This document shows, piece after piece, positions 25,576 to 36,800 of a stretch of DNA of 64,000 bases. A program made the translations under genes and the position numbers. Every line of letters begins with the position of its first letter. Position 1 is the first letter of the stretch. A model generated the notes under the pieces. It did not search any database. It was not told the origin of the DNA and saw nothing but the letters and a program-made list of their open reading frames with translations. The DNA comes from Carposina sasakii (taxonomy: Eukaryota > Arthropoda > Insecta > Lepidoptera > Carposinidae): the NCBI GenBank assembly GCA_014607495.2, contig CP053154.1, positions 8,928,001 through 8,992,000 of the forward strand. Reading direction: 5' to 3'.

Positions 25576-27795
25576 TAGGTTTTATAAATGTGTACTTGTG
25601 TAAAATTGTGATAGGTAATTTCCTAAGAAGATGTAATCTTCAAAGATATTTATGTATCTATAGACATTGTTTTACCAAACCTGCTAAAAGGTGCATCTCG
25701 TGTCATTATTGCACAGGAAGGATTCACCGCCATTTTACTCAGCTTGCTAATTGTTTCCGATAATATATTAACGAAATTGCACAGCGTTCGAAAACACTTT
25801 TTTACTATCATAATACCTATATATAATATTTATAAGGTGCAAAAAAGGCCCATTCCTCATTCATACAGGATCTAAAATAATTTAGATTTTATTTTTCTTT
25901 GAAACAGGATTGTGGGTTCTTATGATACGAATCTAGTGGGTAAATAATTCTGGGAGCTTTGGCAATGAAAAGATTTTGCTTGAGCCAAATTTGTTAAGTT
26001 ATCCACGTGATCTAAATATTCCCTCTAATAGTAAGCCTACATTTAATTTGCTTGTTTTTTAAGTGACGTAATGAAGTCTAACCGTTAATTATTGGGGGAA
26101 AAATTACCTACTAATTTTCCACAACATTGCAAAGTACACTCCGTAGTTTATAACTTCTTTCTAGATACCAACTCGATCCAAGTCTCAGTCTCATATTTAC
26201 TTCATCATCATGATCGGCTTCAAAGCTTATAATTTACAAGATAACTAACAATAGCCCAAATAACAATATGTTCTTCAACATTAGACGTGAGAAAGAGAAG
26301 CCCTGTCGTTAATTAAGCTCAGTAATTTGACATGCTCTGACAGCTAATATTATCTTGAAATTGATTTGTGTTCAAAGTTGAATTAATTTTGACAGAGTCA
26401 ATAAGCCACCGCTTTCTCGTATAGTGGAGGCGGGCATATCGTTATGGTTATAATTATGGGAAGTAGAAATAAAGTTGGTTGAGTTATATTAAGGTAGGTA
26501 CAGTATGTTTCTGCTACCTTTAAGTTTGTTAATGATATTCAGCAATAACTAAAATATAAGGATGTATCTTTTACACGCAAAAAAACTAATATGACGCCTA
26601 TCAGATACACATATTAGTAGAATAACAAAAAGTCATTTCTAATGTTCCAGAAATAATTGTATATAAAATTAAGAGACTATCTGTACTTAGATTCATTTAA
26701 TTGAAAGCTTTTTCTTAAAAGCTAACATTATTTTCTATATTTTGAGATAAGGATTTAATGTGTTACCTCTTTATACGTACATAGTGATACATAACACACC
26801 TAATTATTAACGGAGCATACAGTGAACACAAAGTAACTCAAACTTTTTCTTCTATTCTTAAATACCACAACTCGAACAATACAATAAAGCTTCTGTAAGC
26901 AAAACCAGAAATTTAACTAACGATGGGCTCCAGTATTTAATTCACGATAGGATGAAAATAACAAGACAGCATTATGTTTAAAATTTCTATAATCGTATAA
27001 GGCCTTTGTGGCCATGTTTAACACGATTATTATATTTTAAGAGGGCTCGTGTGACTTGCAGTTTTTGAGGACCCGAGGTGTCGACCTGTCGAAACCTTCG
27101 GTTCTGATTGATTAATGACAGACTCGACTAAAACAGGCCGGCTACTTATTTAAATACAATCGACTCTCGATAGTTGGACAGTAATAGACATCAATTTTCT
27201 TTAAAACTTCCCGTTCCACTTACTGGTGTCATGCTCATTATTCTGCATTTTACCATAAGTAGATTTAGAAGAAGTACATTTAGCTTATCAGGATGGGTTG
27301 CTTGACAATCATATTGAGATACGATGTAAGATCTTTGGTATTAGTGACGCATTAGACTGTAAATTGCAGGGGATTTTAGAGCAGTAAAAATTCTGTCATT
27401 TCCTAGCTCTCACGATTCATCCAGTGTATGTATACAGCTGAAAAACACGGAGTATCGTGACGCTGAATCTCAAAGATTTTGCCGACAGACTCAGCAAATT
27501 AGCAGTGTCAGAGATTTTCATGTTGTATGGTGCTGCACCATACGTATAAAATTTTACTTAGAAAGTGGTAAAAAAATCCTGGCATAATATTCCATTGACA
27601 TGAAAAATTATGATTATAAAGGTTTTATTTAAAGTTGTTTATCACAAAATTCCATAGTCAAAGCATAATTCCAAAATTCGTCCAAAATTCATAGACAATC
27701 ACCTATGAGTGACATTAAATTATCACTGACTAAATGCATCGCTGTCAATAAATAAATTTACATAAAAAATTGTGATAGAATTTTATCCACTTTTC
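25576..27795. other. Spacer upstream of the CFAP99-like gene
   Basis: No gene or clear repeat. The last few hundred bases must contain the CFAP99 promoter if that gene is expressed from its own start. A CACTTTTCATGACCATGGCG block at 27788-27807 lies 57 bases before its ATG. Confidence 0.4.
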
Positions 27796-27822
27796 ATGAC
27801 CATGGCGGACTTGATATTATAA
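27796..27822 (+). promoter_or_regulatory. Possible short upstream ORF in the CFAP99-like 5' leader
   Basis: Two in-frame ATGs (27796 and 27802, the second in a strong ACCATGG context) open an 8- or 6-codon frame ending at TAA 27820-27822, before the main ATG at 27864. If transcription starts upstream of this, it could reduce main-ORF translation. The ATGGCGG core also resembles a YY1/Pho-type site. No transcription start is known. Confidence 0.25.
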
Positions 27823-27863
27823 TTTAATCTCTAAAGTAAACCATCATTTTAACAATCCACAAC

Positions 27864-29621
27864 ATGGTTTATTTCTATACATCTACAAATGTGAAAATGT
27901 TCAGAAATATTTTGCTTGATTATGAATCAACGCAGGAACAAACTCCTCAGGAATTTATGAAAAGTTATATTGAAAAAAGTCCTGAATCTGTCGACGATCC
28001 TAAATTATCATGGATTGCTGAAACATTCTTAAGTATACAGAAACATGCACCATTTTTAAATAAAATAGAGTCTCACATGTCTGAACAACTATCGGAAGAA
28101 GACCAGGACTACTTGGTGATCATCTTTCATGCAATAACTTTTCAAATTACGCCTAAAGACAGAGAATTAATTTATAAATGTCTATTTAACCTTAGCAAGC
28201 ATTTACTATATACATTTACAAAGTTCTTAGGAAACAATGAAGTATTAAGTTTCATTTCGCAAGTTGCACAAACAGATTATGATGCCAATTACATAACTGT
28301 TAAAATTGTGGACCCACTTTTCATATGGCAGCCTTACATCAGTGAAATGGCTCACAATTATGCAGAATATGTGAAAAAAGTTCAGAGTAAAAGAATCAAA
28401 CCGCCTACAATACCAGTTCAACCTAATGTACTAAACCGGAAACATAAAGTGGTACCACTATTTCAAACACGTATCAATACACCACCGAACTCTATGCGAC
28501 ATAAAGGTAAACGAATGTTAACAAAGGATCAAATTGATCAAAGATTGAAAATTAGTTTTGATCTTAACAAGCAAAAGGCGACACATCTACTCAATGATGT
28601 TAAGACAAAGGAAATTCCTAAAACTAAATTCGAAAAAAGCTTCAAAAAATATTGTAATACCAAGGATGAAGTTGACAGTCCAGTTTATATAAAACCTACA
28701 ATACTACCATTAAAATCCCCATTACAACCTGTCAAAGATAATGCGGCTACACTAAAAAGAATTAACAGAATAATCCAAAAAACTGAAGAAGAAGAATTAA
28801 AATGGTTCGAAAATTTAATGATAAATTGTTGTAACTCTACTAAAGTTGAAGAACTTGAGGAGCATAATCGCCAAGAATTGGAGAGACAAAGGTTATTAGA
28901 TATAGAACGGAATCATTTGATGGGCCAGATATCACATGAAGAAGCACTTATTGCTAAAAAACGGTTAATTGAAGATAATCGAAAAAAATATGAAGAATTT
29001 TTGAAAGAAAGAGAAATATGGAATCAACAAATTGAAATGTGGAGAAAACGCGAAACTGAGAAGAACCATAAAAGCATTGAACGTCTGTCCATGATGGAAT
29101 TAAATGTAATTAATGCCAAAAACGAAGTACTACTGAAAAAGAAAGAGATGGCAGAAAAATACAAAAAGGAAACTGAAATTTTGCGTGCAAAAGCTATGAA
29201 GCAAAAGCAAGAAGAGCTTGAGCGTCGCGTTAATATGATAAAGGAGATAAGAATACTCTCTATAATTGCAAAGAAATCTAAAACCCCTAAAATAATAGAT
29301 TTAACAGAGACATCAGGATTAGGATTTCTATGTGAAATGTCGATGGCTGAATTACAAGAAAGATTAAGTTTGATGAAAATTGCATTAAAAGATGAGTTGG
29401 AAAATAAAAAGAAACAAATTAAGGAAGATAACGATGCCGCTAAACGTGATTTAGAAGAAACTAAAAATTCGATTAATCAGTATATGAATGAAAGACAAAT
29501 TTTAAAAAAAGTGAAAAGAAAGACATCGTGTAAAATTAGTCAGAAACAGTCAATAGAAATAAATAATTTAAAGAAAGTACTGGAAGAAAAACGTAAAATT
29601 CGCATTCAAATGGATACCTAA
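27864..29621 (+). CDS. CFAP99: CFAP99-like cilia- and flagella-associated protein, intronless
   Basis: A single uninterrupted 585-codon ORF. An in-frame TAA at 27837-27839 and the absence of an acceptor just upstream make the ATG at 27864 the likely start; M12 at 27897 is the alternative. The N-terminal half is helical and leads to VDPLFIWQP (residues 149-157), matching the conserved LLRWQP region of CFAP99. From about residue 300 it is charged coiled coil, including HEEALIAKKRLIEDNRKK (from 358), the counterpart of the vertebrate REEALLARQQLLRENK segment. IIDLTETSGLGF (477-488) and EMSMAELQERLSLMK follow, a CFAP99 hallmark. CFAP99 is associated with motile cilia and flagella, so expression in sperm or testis is expected. 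Lack of introns over 1.76 kb is unusual for a multi-exon family and suggests retroposition or intron loss. The family call is from remembered sequence and is fairly firm. Confidence 0.8.
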   Translation: MVYFYTSTNVKMFRNILLDYESTQEQTPQEFMKSYIEKSPESVDDPKLSWIAETFLSIQKHAPFLNKIESHMSEQLSEEDQDYLVIIFHAITFQITPKDRELIYKCLFNLSKHLLYTFTKFLGNNEVLSFISQVAQTDYDANYITVKIVDPLFIWQPYISEMAHNYAEYVKKVQSKRIKPPTIPVQPNVLNRKHKVVPLFQTRINTPPNSMRHKGKRMLTKDQIDQRLKISFDLNKQKATHLLNDVKTKEIPKTKFEKSFKKYCNTKDEVDSPVYIKPTILPLKSPLQPVKDNAATLKRINRIIQKTEEEELKWFENLMINCCNSTKVEELEEHNRQELERQRLLDIERNHLMGQISHEEALIAKKRLIEDNRKKYEEFLKEREIWNQQIEMWRKRETEKNHKSIERLSMMELNVINAKNEVLLKKKEMAEKYKKETEILRAKAMKQKQEELERRVNMIKEIRILSIIAKKSKTPKIIDLTETSGLGFLCEMSMAELQERLSLMKIALKDELENKKKQIKEDNDAAKRDLEETKNSINQYMNERQILKKVKRKTSCKISQKQSIEINNLKKVLEEKRKIRIQMDT

Positions 29622-29838
29622 TAGTACATAAGAATATAAGGAAGAATATATTCTTTTTATAATTGATACTTAATTTCATTCAGATGGTCATTAATTTCAT
29701 TCAGATTATTATTTAATTTCAAGAAGAGGTAAGAAAGATCTAATAGGACTTCTTCTATTTTCGTATTCTTTATAACCTTTCATTTTCAGAGTATGTTTTT
29801 GTTGTATGACCCATAGACCTATTTACTGATGTTAGTTT

Positions 29839-29844
29839 AATAAA
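29839..29844 (+). terminator. Polyadenylation signal for the CFAP99-like gene
   Basis: AATAAA lies 218 bases after the TAA stop, running into an A-rich stretch and a T-rich downstream segment. It is the first canonical hexamer after the gene. Confidence 0.5.
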
Positions 29845-29849
29845 AAAAA

Positions 29850-30892
29850 AATATTTTTACCTTTGGTTTTATTACATTTTATTTCATAAGCAATAATTTG
29901 GAATATAGATGAGCATTCATAGATTGCAAAAGTTAATTAGAAATATGGCTAAGAAAGCTATCAACGACTAAATTTATACTAGTAATCTGTCGCGCAGTTT
30001 GATATACGCGTGCTGGGTTTATAATTTAAAACAAGTAACTTCTCTTTGCGTATCTTCATTTTGCCTGAGGTACTCTATCAAATGAGTTTTGCTATACCTA
30101 CCTAAATCTACAACTAAAGACTATGTTCCTTTTCACTTCGAAAGAAACGACCTTCTGAACTAAACACTATAGACAAAGCTCAGATATACCTACATTAACC
30201 TTTTTTTTTGTTTATCTTCTATAGACTATCACTAATCAGTTGGTAGAGACTTTGTAAAACCAACAATACTAAATACATATCATATTCCTGTACATATTTC
30301 ATTAATATTATTAAATATCTATTGCTAAAATCTTAATCAATCAGTTCTATGCTTCACAAAGTAGATTATCCTGATCAAATTAAAACTTCGTCGATACTTG
30401 CATATGGCCATAAATTTTCGAGTCGCTAGTTCATTTGTATCAGCTTATAATTTAAATTCTTAACGCCAATGTTCAAGATTACGGGCTGATAGAGGGCGCC
30501 CGTGTAGTGTGACAACAGCTAAATAAATTTATACATCCGACGATTGGACGCGACTTCTCTCTTTGTAGATAATTCGGCCCGTAACATTGAATGACTCTAT
30601 TAACGGCTTCCCTTTTTGGGATAAATGTGGACTTTCGGTTGTCACAGATTTGTCGTATTTATAGTATTGTTATGTATTTATTTAAATATTACCTGTAAAC
30701 TTCTGTTACGTTCTCTTATGGGTAAGTTTTGTATTTACAAAATAGAGCAGGATACTCATTGTTTGGATTGTTGTAATGCCTATTGGTACTTCAGTATACC
30801 TGCTACTCGTATTAGCTAACATGTATTTATTTTCATTTTAACACAAACTAAAAGATACATCACGAATGCGTTTATTTAGAAATATTGCTAAA
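29850..30892. other. Non-coding spacer, nothing recognised
   Basis: AT-rich sequence without a supported ORF or repeat. Confidence 0.4.
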
Positions 30893-31090
30893 CTGGTGAA
30901 CGCCCGCGACTCCGTCCGCGTGGACTGCAGAAAAAACAAAATGTCGAAATTATCCTGGGATAAAAACATTTTACCGGAATAAAAAGGAGGCTATATGTTA
31001 AGTGGGAACTGCCACAATATATTCCTTAAAATTGCATCGAAATCGGTCCAGCCATTTCTGAGATTAGCGTGCACAAACAACGATCTGATA
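30893..31090 (-). mobile_element. Non-autonomous Helitron 3' portion, minus strand
   Basis: The minus strand carries the same blocks as the copies at 56146-56879: a GATTTCGATGCAATTTTAAG variant of the core, CCCACTTAACATATAG, TTTTTATCCCAGGATAATTT, TTTTGTTTTTTCTGCAGTCC, ACGCGGACGGAGTCGCGGGC and GTTCACCAG. The final CTAG of active copies is CCAG here, so this copy is mutated at its 3' terminus and looks old. Confidence 0.6.
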
Positions 31091-33792
31091 CAATATTCAT
31101 AGATTACAGCATTACGGTAACAAAAATATTAGCGTTCCACATTATTGACATTAAAATGGTCAACAAATGCAAAAATATTACTCCGAATTCTGTTAAACTT
31201 TTTCTAAAATCCGGTCACCACTGTACACTAGGGCCCTAACTTCAAGATTAGGTCGATAGCAGTAAAACGTCAATAACCACCTAATTGGGGACCCTGCCCA
31301 CAAAGCGTCACACCAGAAACAAATAAATACCGGCTAAGGATACCACAGTCAACCTTAATGTGCCCACTTCGGATCTGCTCATGGTTTTATGGGATTTTGG
31401 TTATTTATTTTTTATTTGGGGAAAATATATTTGTTTCGTTATTTTAAACTGTCCACGACAGTTTAAAATAAATAAAATTTTATTTTTCCAGTGGGTCTGC
31501 TTTATCAGTCAGGTTTCTCGTATTTAAAAATTTAAAAATATCAGTAAAATAAGATATAGGTTTGTACTAGAGCTTTGAGTAGTTTGTATCTTCCTATCTT
31601 TGATTTATAAGTAGGTACGAGTAGTTGATGCATTATGTTGTAGTCAACGGTAAGCAGCAGCCTCTTCACGAAATTACTAGTTCTTTTTTAATTCGGTTTT
31701 AGTTTTGGTTATTACATCGACTAGTGATAATACTCGTAGTAAATCTATATTTTTGCTGACTTTCAAAATTATCAGAAAGTTAACGTTTTGGGACATCCTA
31801 GTTTTTATGGATATAGAGATATTAATTTTTATTAGAAACAAAAAACAAATGGACGAAAAGAGTTACATGATATGTTCAGTCCAGGTCTTATGTCAGACGT
31901 TTCTAACTCTCCGATTTAGATTCTCCTGCAATTTCAGTTGCGTGTAAATTGCAATTATGAGTTGTGAGATTCAAGAGTCAAGAAAGGGCATAATATTCAA
32001 ATATTGAACTTCACAGTAACAATTATATTCAATACAATTATATATTATAATGTAACTAGCCAAACCGAAGATGACTGGAGCATCGAATGTTTGACTGTAA
32101 CATTCATAATATATATGTCTAAAGATGTATACCGCTATATAACATGTAACTACATGTTTGCATTATTAGCGGCTGTATTAGCACCTCTCTGAAGTATCGC
32201 TCCGATAGTGCGAGCATCGGTTCTCATCGCGCCTCTTAATCTGTACCCTCGGCCTTCGTGACAGGGGCACAAGGTACCCTGGATGCGTAACTACAAACGT
32301 GTGCCTTGTTATCGGGTATAGTTTGGGCCGGAATAAAAATATTTAAAATTGTTTGAATTTTATTAGAATAATGAAGACAGTAAAAGATCGGTAATCATGA
32401 TGAGCAGACCCTAGACCACATGTAAATGTAGTATAAAGGGAGAGCCAGATATTGGAAAACGATGTGATCGAAAGTGGAAGAAGCTACTCAAACAATTCTT
32501 TAATCAACAATAGGCAATTGCAGGAACGCTAAAGGCATTACTTGATTGTACCTCTGTAAAGTTACAGCGTTACCATTATTAGATAAATAAAATGCTAAGT
32601 GATTAGAAAATAATAGGTAACCATGTGACAAAGCAAAATAATATTATGCAAATAAAAATTTCAAACCACCCGAAGACCTTCATCAATAGAGCGCTTCTTC
32701 CGCATTCCAAACAAAGTAGCGTTTCAAAATACGCCTCAGTGCTCTCTCGGCGCTTCAAACGACGTACAAAATTTATTGTTATTGGGTGGAGGCGCGTACA
32801 CGCATCCACACTTCGCGGCTATCACGACTACAACTTTATCGGAGCAGGGGACTATTCTGGACGCTCGTGATTTTTACGATCGGCCAATAAATCATTGGTG
32901 ATTTGTTACCATGGGATGGTGATTAAAAATTATGCGCTTATTGATAGGGCGACTTTGTTATTATAGCTGTTATGGATTTTGTAACATTGTTGTTTTATCT
33001 CACAACTACCAGCTACTTACATTAATATCACCCAAAGCCTTAATTTCCTAAGTTAATTTTGTTTTAGGTTACAGTTAGGTAATACTAGAATACTAGTACT
33101 GGTTATTTAGAGAACTTAATGTAATTTTTAAAAACCTTATTGGTCCGTACAGACATCTAAAGATTTATGTGCAGTTCATTCAAAACCATTTCTGTGGCAA
33201 TTTTAAAAACTGCAATCGTGTAATTAAAACAATATGAGTTTTGATCTCTATCTTGCTGTAACATGATCAAACAAACATCCGAAATTAGTTCATATTAACA
33301 AATTCATACAAAGGCGTGCTTATCTCTGCAAGAAATTTCTACCAGCATACAAATAAACATTTTGAGACAAATAAATATGTACCTACCTATGTATAACATA
33401 AATGTAAATAAAAAAAACTCATATAAACTTGAGAATAACCCCTCACACTAACATGAGAGAGTCACAAGGCTCCTTTACTGTGGTCAATTTGTTAATGATA
33501 GCCTCATATCTACGGAAGAACATGCCTGTCTCTGCGTCCAATAATAGAAAACTATTTATTGTAATTTATTTATTTTAAAAGATGTACGCGGGAAAGCGTT
33601 TTTATAGCTTCGTGATTATCAAAACACTGATTAACAGTGACAAAATATATAGATAGGTATATATTATGCTGTTAATTCTTAATTTCATAATTTTAAAATA
33701 CTTTGTAATTTTACAAAAGAAGAGAGCCAAAAAAAGCTAATATAATAATACCTGATCATATAAGTAAAACCGTAGTTCAAGAATTAAATTAA
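31091..33792. other. Gene-free spacer
   Basis: TTTTAAACTGTC and GACAGTTTAAAA at 31442-31468 form a short inverted repeat (loop CAC). Small ORFs at 31705-31947 and 32603-32870 show no family resemblance. Confidence 0.4.
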
Positions 33793-34212
33793 AAAGTGCA
33801 CCTTATACTTTTACGTTTATTCTGTCGTTTTATATCTTCTATTATCTCCAAATTATTCGAATCAATTTTAGTAAACCCACTTAACGAGAAGATTCCAAAA
33901 AAAGTTGATTTGACAAACCCATTAGACAAACATCTACACGTACAACGGTTGCATTTGCTTGGCTTTATCAATGAAACGAAATTCATCCTACACAAAAAAG
34001 GATGCGTTCCGCCAATGAATGGTCGCGACGCAATCGACAATCGTTTTTGTATCGATTCCGAATCTCGATCGCTTTCTCTGCTGATTACTGATATCCGGGA
34101 AGAACTGAATTGGGACTTTTTAATAACAATGGAAAAAAGTATAATTGACTTGCATGATATGCCTCTGTACCTTGGCAAAGATGTTGTACAGTTAAAAGTA
34201 TTTAAAACGTAA
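33793..34212 (+). CDS. Orphan open reading frame, possibly a decayed exon or gene fragment
   Basis: The frame is open for about 139 codons between a stop at 33790-33792 and TAA at 34210-34212. There is no ATG near its left end, so a complete eukaryotic gene is unlikely. TCAATTTTAG at 33863-33872 could act as a splice acceptor for a frame continuing VNPLNEKIPKKVDLTNPL. The rest (LHLLGFINETKF, GCVPPMNGRDAIDNRF, DIREELNWDFL) has a balanced amino-acid composition and reads like protein, but I recognise no family. An opposite-strand frame of similar length exists (33789-34232) with more Cys/Arg/Ser and looks like a shadow. Confidence 0.25.
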   Translation, partial: KVHLILLRLFCRFISSIISKLFESILVNPLNEKIPKKVDLTNPLDKHLHVQRLHLLGFINETKFILHKKGCVPPMNGRDAIDNRFCIDSESRSLSLLITDIREELNWDFLITMEKSIIDLHDMPLYLGKDVVQLKVFKT

Positions 34213-34214
34213 AG

Positions 34215-34690
34215 GAAGACACAATATCCCAAAGGGGTAGGCAGAGACTACGGATCTCCATTTAGTACGTTCCAAACATACCTCTTTCGCCTCATCCACA
34301 TTCATAAAATTCTTCATACAAGCTCGCCAGTTTCGGGTGCACTTGCCCTTTTTTTAGCACATCCCGAATATGGTCTTGTAGGTTCGCCTAGGGCGACCTC
34401 TATCAGCATTGCCATTCTTTACCGCCATATATATATACACATATATATCGTCTTCCATCCATCCTTTCCACATGTCCAAACCATCGAGCATACCTTTCTC
34501 TATCCTTGTCACTACGTCCTCTTTCTCACCGCATAATTCTCTTACCACGCAAAGTCACGCCACTCATACAATCGCAATCTTAACGATCGCATCTCAACAG
34601 CATTTATTCTACTTTCATGCTTCTTTTCCCACACCTAAAATTCGCTGCCATACATCGGTATAGGGTGTGAACAGCCAGACGAGCGTTTTT
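34215..34690 (-). pseudogene. Non-LTR retrotransposon ORF2 C-terminal fragment
   Basis: The minus strand reads in shifted frames VVTRIEKGMLDGLDMWKGWM and NGNADRGRPRRTYKTIFG. This corresponds to the WFGHVERM...GRPRRTW segment before the C-terminus of many insect LINEs. A TATA-type microsatellite (34429-34449) interrupts it. GGGGTAGGCAGAG at 34236 belongs to the tail repeat also seen at 8537. It is not functional. Confidence 0.6.
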
Positions 34691-35460
34691 AGAGATTTGC
34701 TCTCCACTCCATATATGGATAATGACCACAGCTCATTCCTTCTCACTTTGACAATTGACTTTCAAGTCTTCAACAATACCAAATAATAAAAATGGCAAAA
34801 TAAACGTTATTAGTATTACGTATGGACATAATTATTGAAGACAATAATTACTTTCCTAAAATTTCTTGGTAGGATAGGTTAGATTCTTATTATTAGGTCG
34901 GTATTCTATGGTTATGCACACTTTTTTTACAGAAAGTGGAAGTTCAAGACTCTATCCGTACTGCTAAACATTGTATAATTTTGACACATATTCCATGCAT
35001 TCCGCTGTATAATGTCATTTTTAAACAGTGTCTAACATTAGACGTGGTTTTGAAAAACACAGTACCTATATGCCAACTTACATAATGTAAAAAAAAATTT
35101 CTTAAAAAAATATGATTACTGATTATTGTAGGTATAATATTTATATGCCCTGGCCCAGGTACAAGGTATTTTAGGTAAGGTTTTATTATAAAGGGTTAAT
35201 TGTAATCACATCCTGGAGTCACAAAAATATTTTATTACAAAGGAAATTTAAAAATTGTAATATACCATCGTTGCATGGATATCATTTACGTAAATTACTT
35301 TACTCAGATAAAAGATGCATAATATGTGTGTGGAAATGAAATGAGTGTTTATTACTTTTTGTCTGGGGAAAAACTGGTACATAAATATTTTTACTTAATA
35401 GAACAAGCTGACAATTTTGAGCATGCCTGTATACATAACAATTTTTTTAAAGTGAACTTG
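34691..35460. other. Non-coding spacer, nothing recognised
   Basis: AT-rich. CATTCCGCTGTATAATGTC and TTTAAACAGTGT blocks at 34995-35030 loosely resemble 24885-24915. Confidence 0.4.
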
Positions 35461-35469
35461 TTAGTTTTT

Positions 35470-36495
35470 TAAATGAAATTATATTAGGCGTTACAATTCG
35501 GAAGTTCAAACATTCACTATGGGTGCGCCCACCACAAAATCAGGAGTTTATAGTTTACACTGTCCGGATTGTGATTCTATTTATATAGGTCAAACGGGTC
35601 GTAACTTCAAGATTAGGTAACAAGAACATCTGGCAGCTTACAGGAACAATTTCCCTGAAAAATCACATTTTTCCAAACACTTTTTTTATTTTATTTTATT
35701 TACACCAGAATATTTGGCCTTAAAAATTTCCAATTGTTCCAAAATAGATAGACGAATGCCCTTTACACACGTATGAAAAGGGTATTCGTCTATCTATTTT
35801 GGAACAATTGGAGATTTTGAAAGCCAAATATTCTGGTGTAAACCTTTTAAATGAACAAGTTGAGTTTGCTTCTCCACTTTTAAATTCAATTGCTAGAGGT
35901 ACATAGTGTCTGATAAATATGATAAATAAATAACCTAAGTATGTATGTAATGGCTTGTCAATATGAATAACAATTTTTATTTTTTTGTTGGCAATGGAAT
36001 ATGTAGTTGCATACATCCTTGTTTTCCTTTGCTAATTTATCAATATTTTGGTGAATTTTTGATTTTTTTCATTAAAATTTAACTAATTCACCCAATACTA
36101 TTTGGTTTGTGTGCACAAATAGTATCTATTTTTTTCAAATATAAATAATGGTGGGTAATTATTTATATATTTTTTAATACTTAGTAGAGGGTAGTTAATT
36201 CTGTGTAGGTAATGTGTTGGGTTTTAGAGTTTCATAATAATTAGTGGTTTACTAATTTACTAATTTCTATAATCCTGAGGATGCCACGCTTGTTGGTGAA
36301 ACATATGTAGATTATTAATCTAGTTTTTGATTTCGGAATAGTGCAATGTATTGTCTTGCATGCTAGGTGCTCGGGTCTGGTTTCTCGTGGCGATTGTAGT
36401 TAGTGCAAGTGCCTGTTTTCGCAGTTATGAGTTATCAGATCCGAGGGTCAGTGGAGGGTGTAGGGCCCGGTGGTGGGCGCACCCATAGTGAATTA
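35470..36495 (+). mobile_element. Penelope-like element remnant with broken GIY-YIG endonuclease and 9-bp target duplication
   Basis: TTAGTTTTT at 35461-35469 and 36496-36504 bounds a 1026-bp element. A 20-bp inverted pair lies near its ends: CACTATGGGTGCGCCCACCA at 35516 and its exact complement ending at 36491. Near the left, the plus frame reads KSGVYSLHCPDCDSIYIGQT then GRNFKIR, stop TAA at 35618-35620, and QEHLAAYRNNF. This is the GIY-YIG module that Penelope-like retroelements carry after their reverse transcriptase. A second frame (35777-35906) reads GIRLSILEQLEILKAK and LLNEQVEF, the usual C-terminal end. No reverse transcriptase is present. The 3' part (35907-36495) is non-coding. 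Confidence 0.7.
35699..35842. repeat. Inverted duplication inside the Penelope-like element
   Basis: Arms 35699-35764 and 35777-35842 are about 66 bases each, pair without indels and have few mismatches around a 12-base spacer. The right arm is coding for the element's C-terminus; the left arm is its reverse copy and separates it from the GIY-YIG part. It is probably a template-switch event that also disrupted the ORF. Confidence 0.75.
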
Positions 36496-36505
36496 TTAGT
36501 TTTTG

Positions 36506-36737
36506 CTAGTGACCCTCGATCATTCAGCACACAGATCCTTCACAGATCCTCGTATCTGGCAACTTATGATGACCATCTCTGACAACTAACAGTCCTAGTC
36601 GTGACGAGAAACTAGATCCAGGCAAGAGTAAGTATTTTACAGTCGTTAGTGAAAAAAGACATGTTTTTATTATTCTAAAATGTGTCTTCAACAACCGTGG
36701 CATATTCAGGAGATATTTACATACATACATTTAAATA
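36506..36737. other. Non-coding spacer
   Basis: Nothing recognised. Confidence 0.35.
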
Positions 36738-36800
36738 AGGTTGTGTTCCGGAAATTGGGTAGCCAGGACTGCAGGATCATAGAAGAGATACCACAACCGC
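36738..36800 (+). repeat. GGCTGTGTTCC / CTGCAGGATCAT repeat, copy 3
   Basis: GGTTGTGTTCCGGAAATTGG, GTAGCCAGGACTGCAGGATC and AGAGATACCACAACC form a complete copy with short inverted ends (GGTTGTG and CACAACC). Confidence 0.55.

Noticed and set aside
33789..34232. Minus-strand open frame opposite the orphan ORF
   Set aside because: Its composition is typical of an antisense shadow, and it has no ATG at its start.
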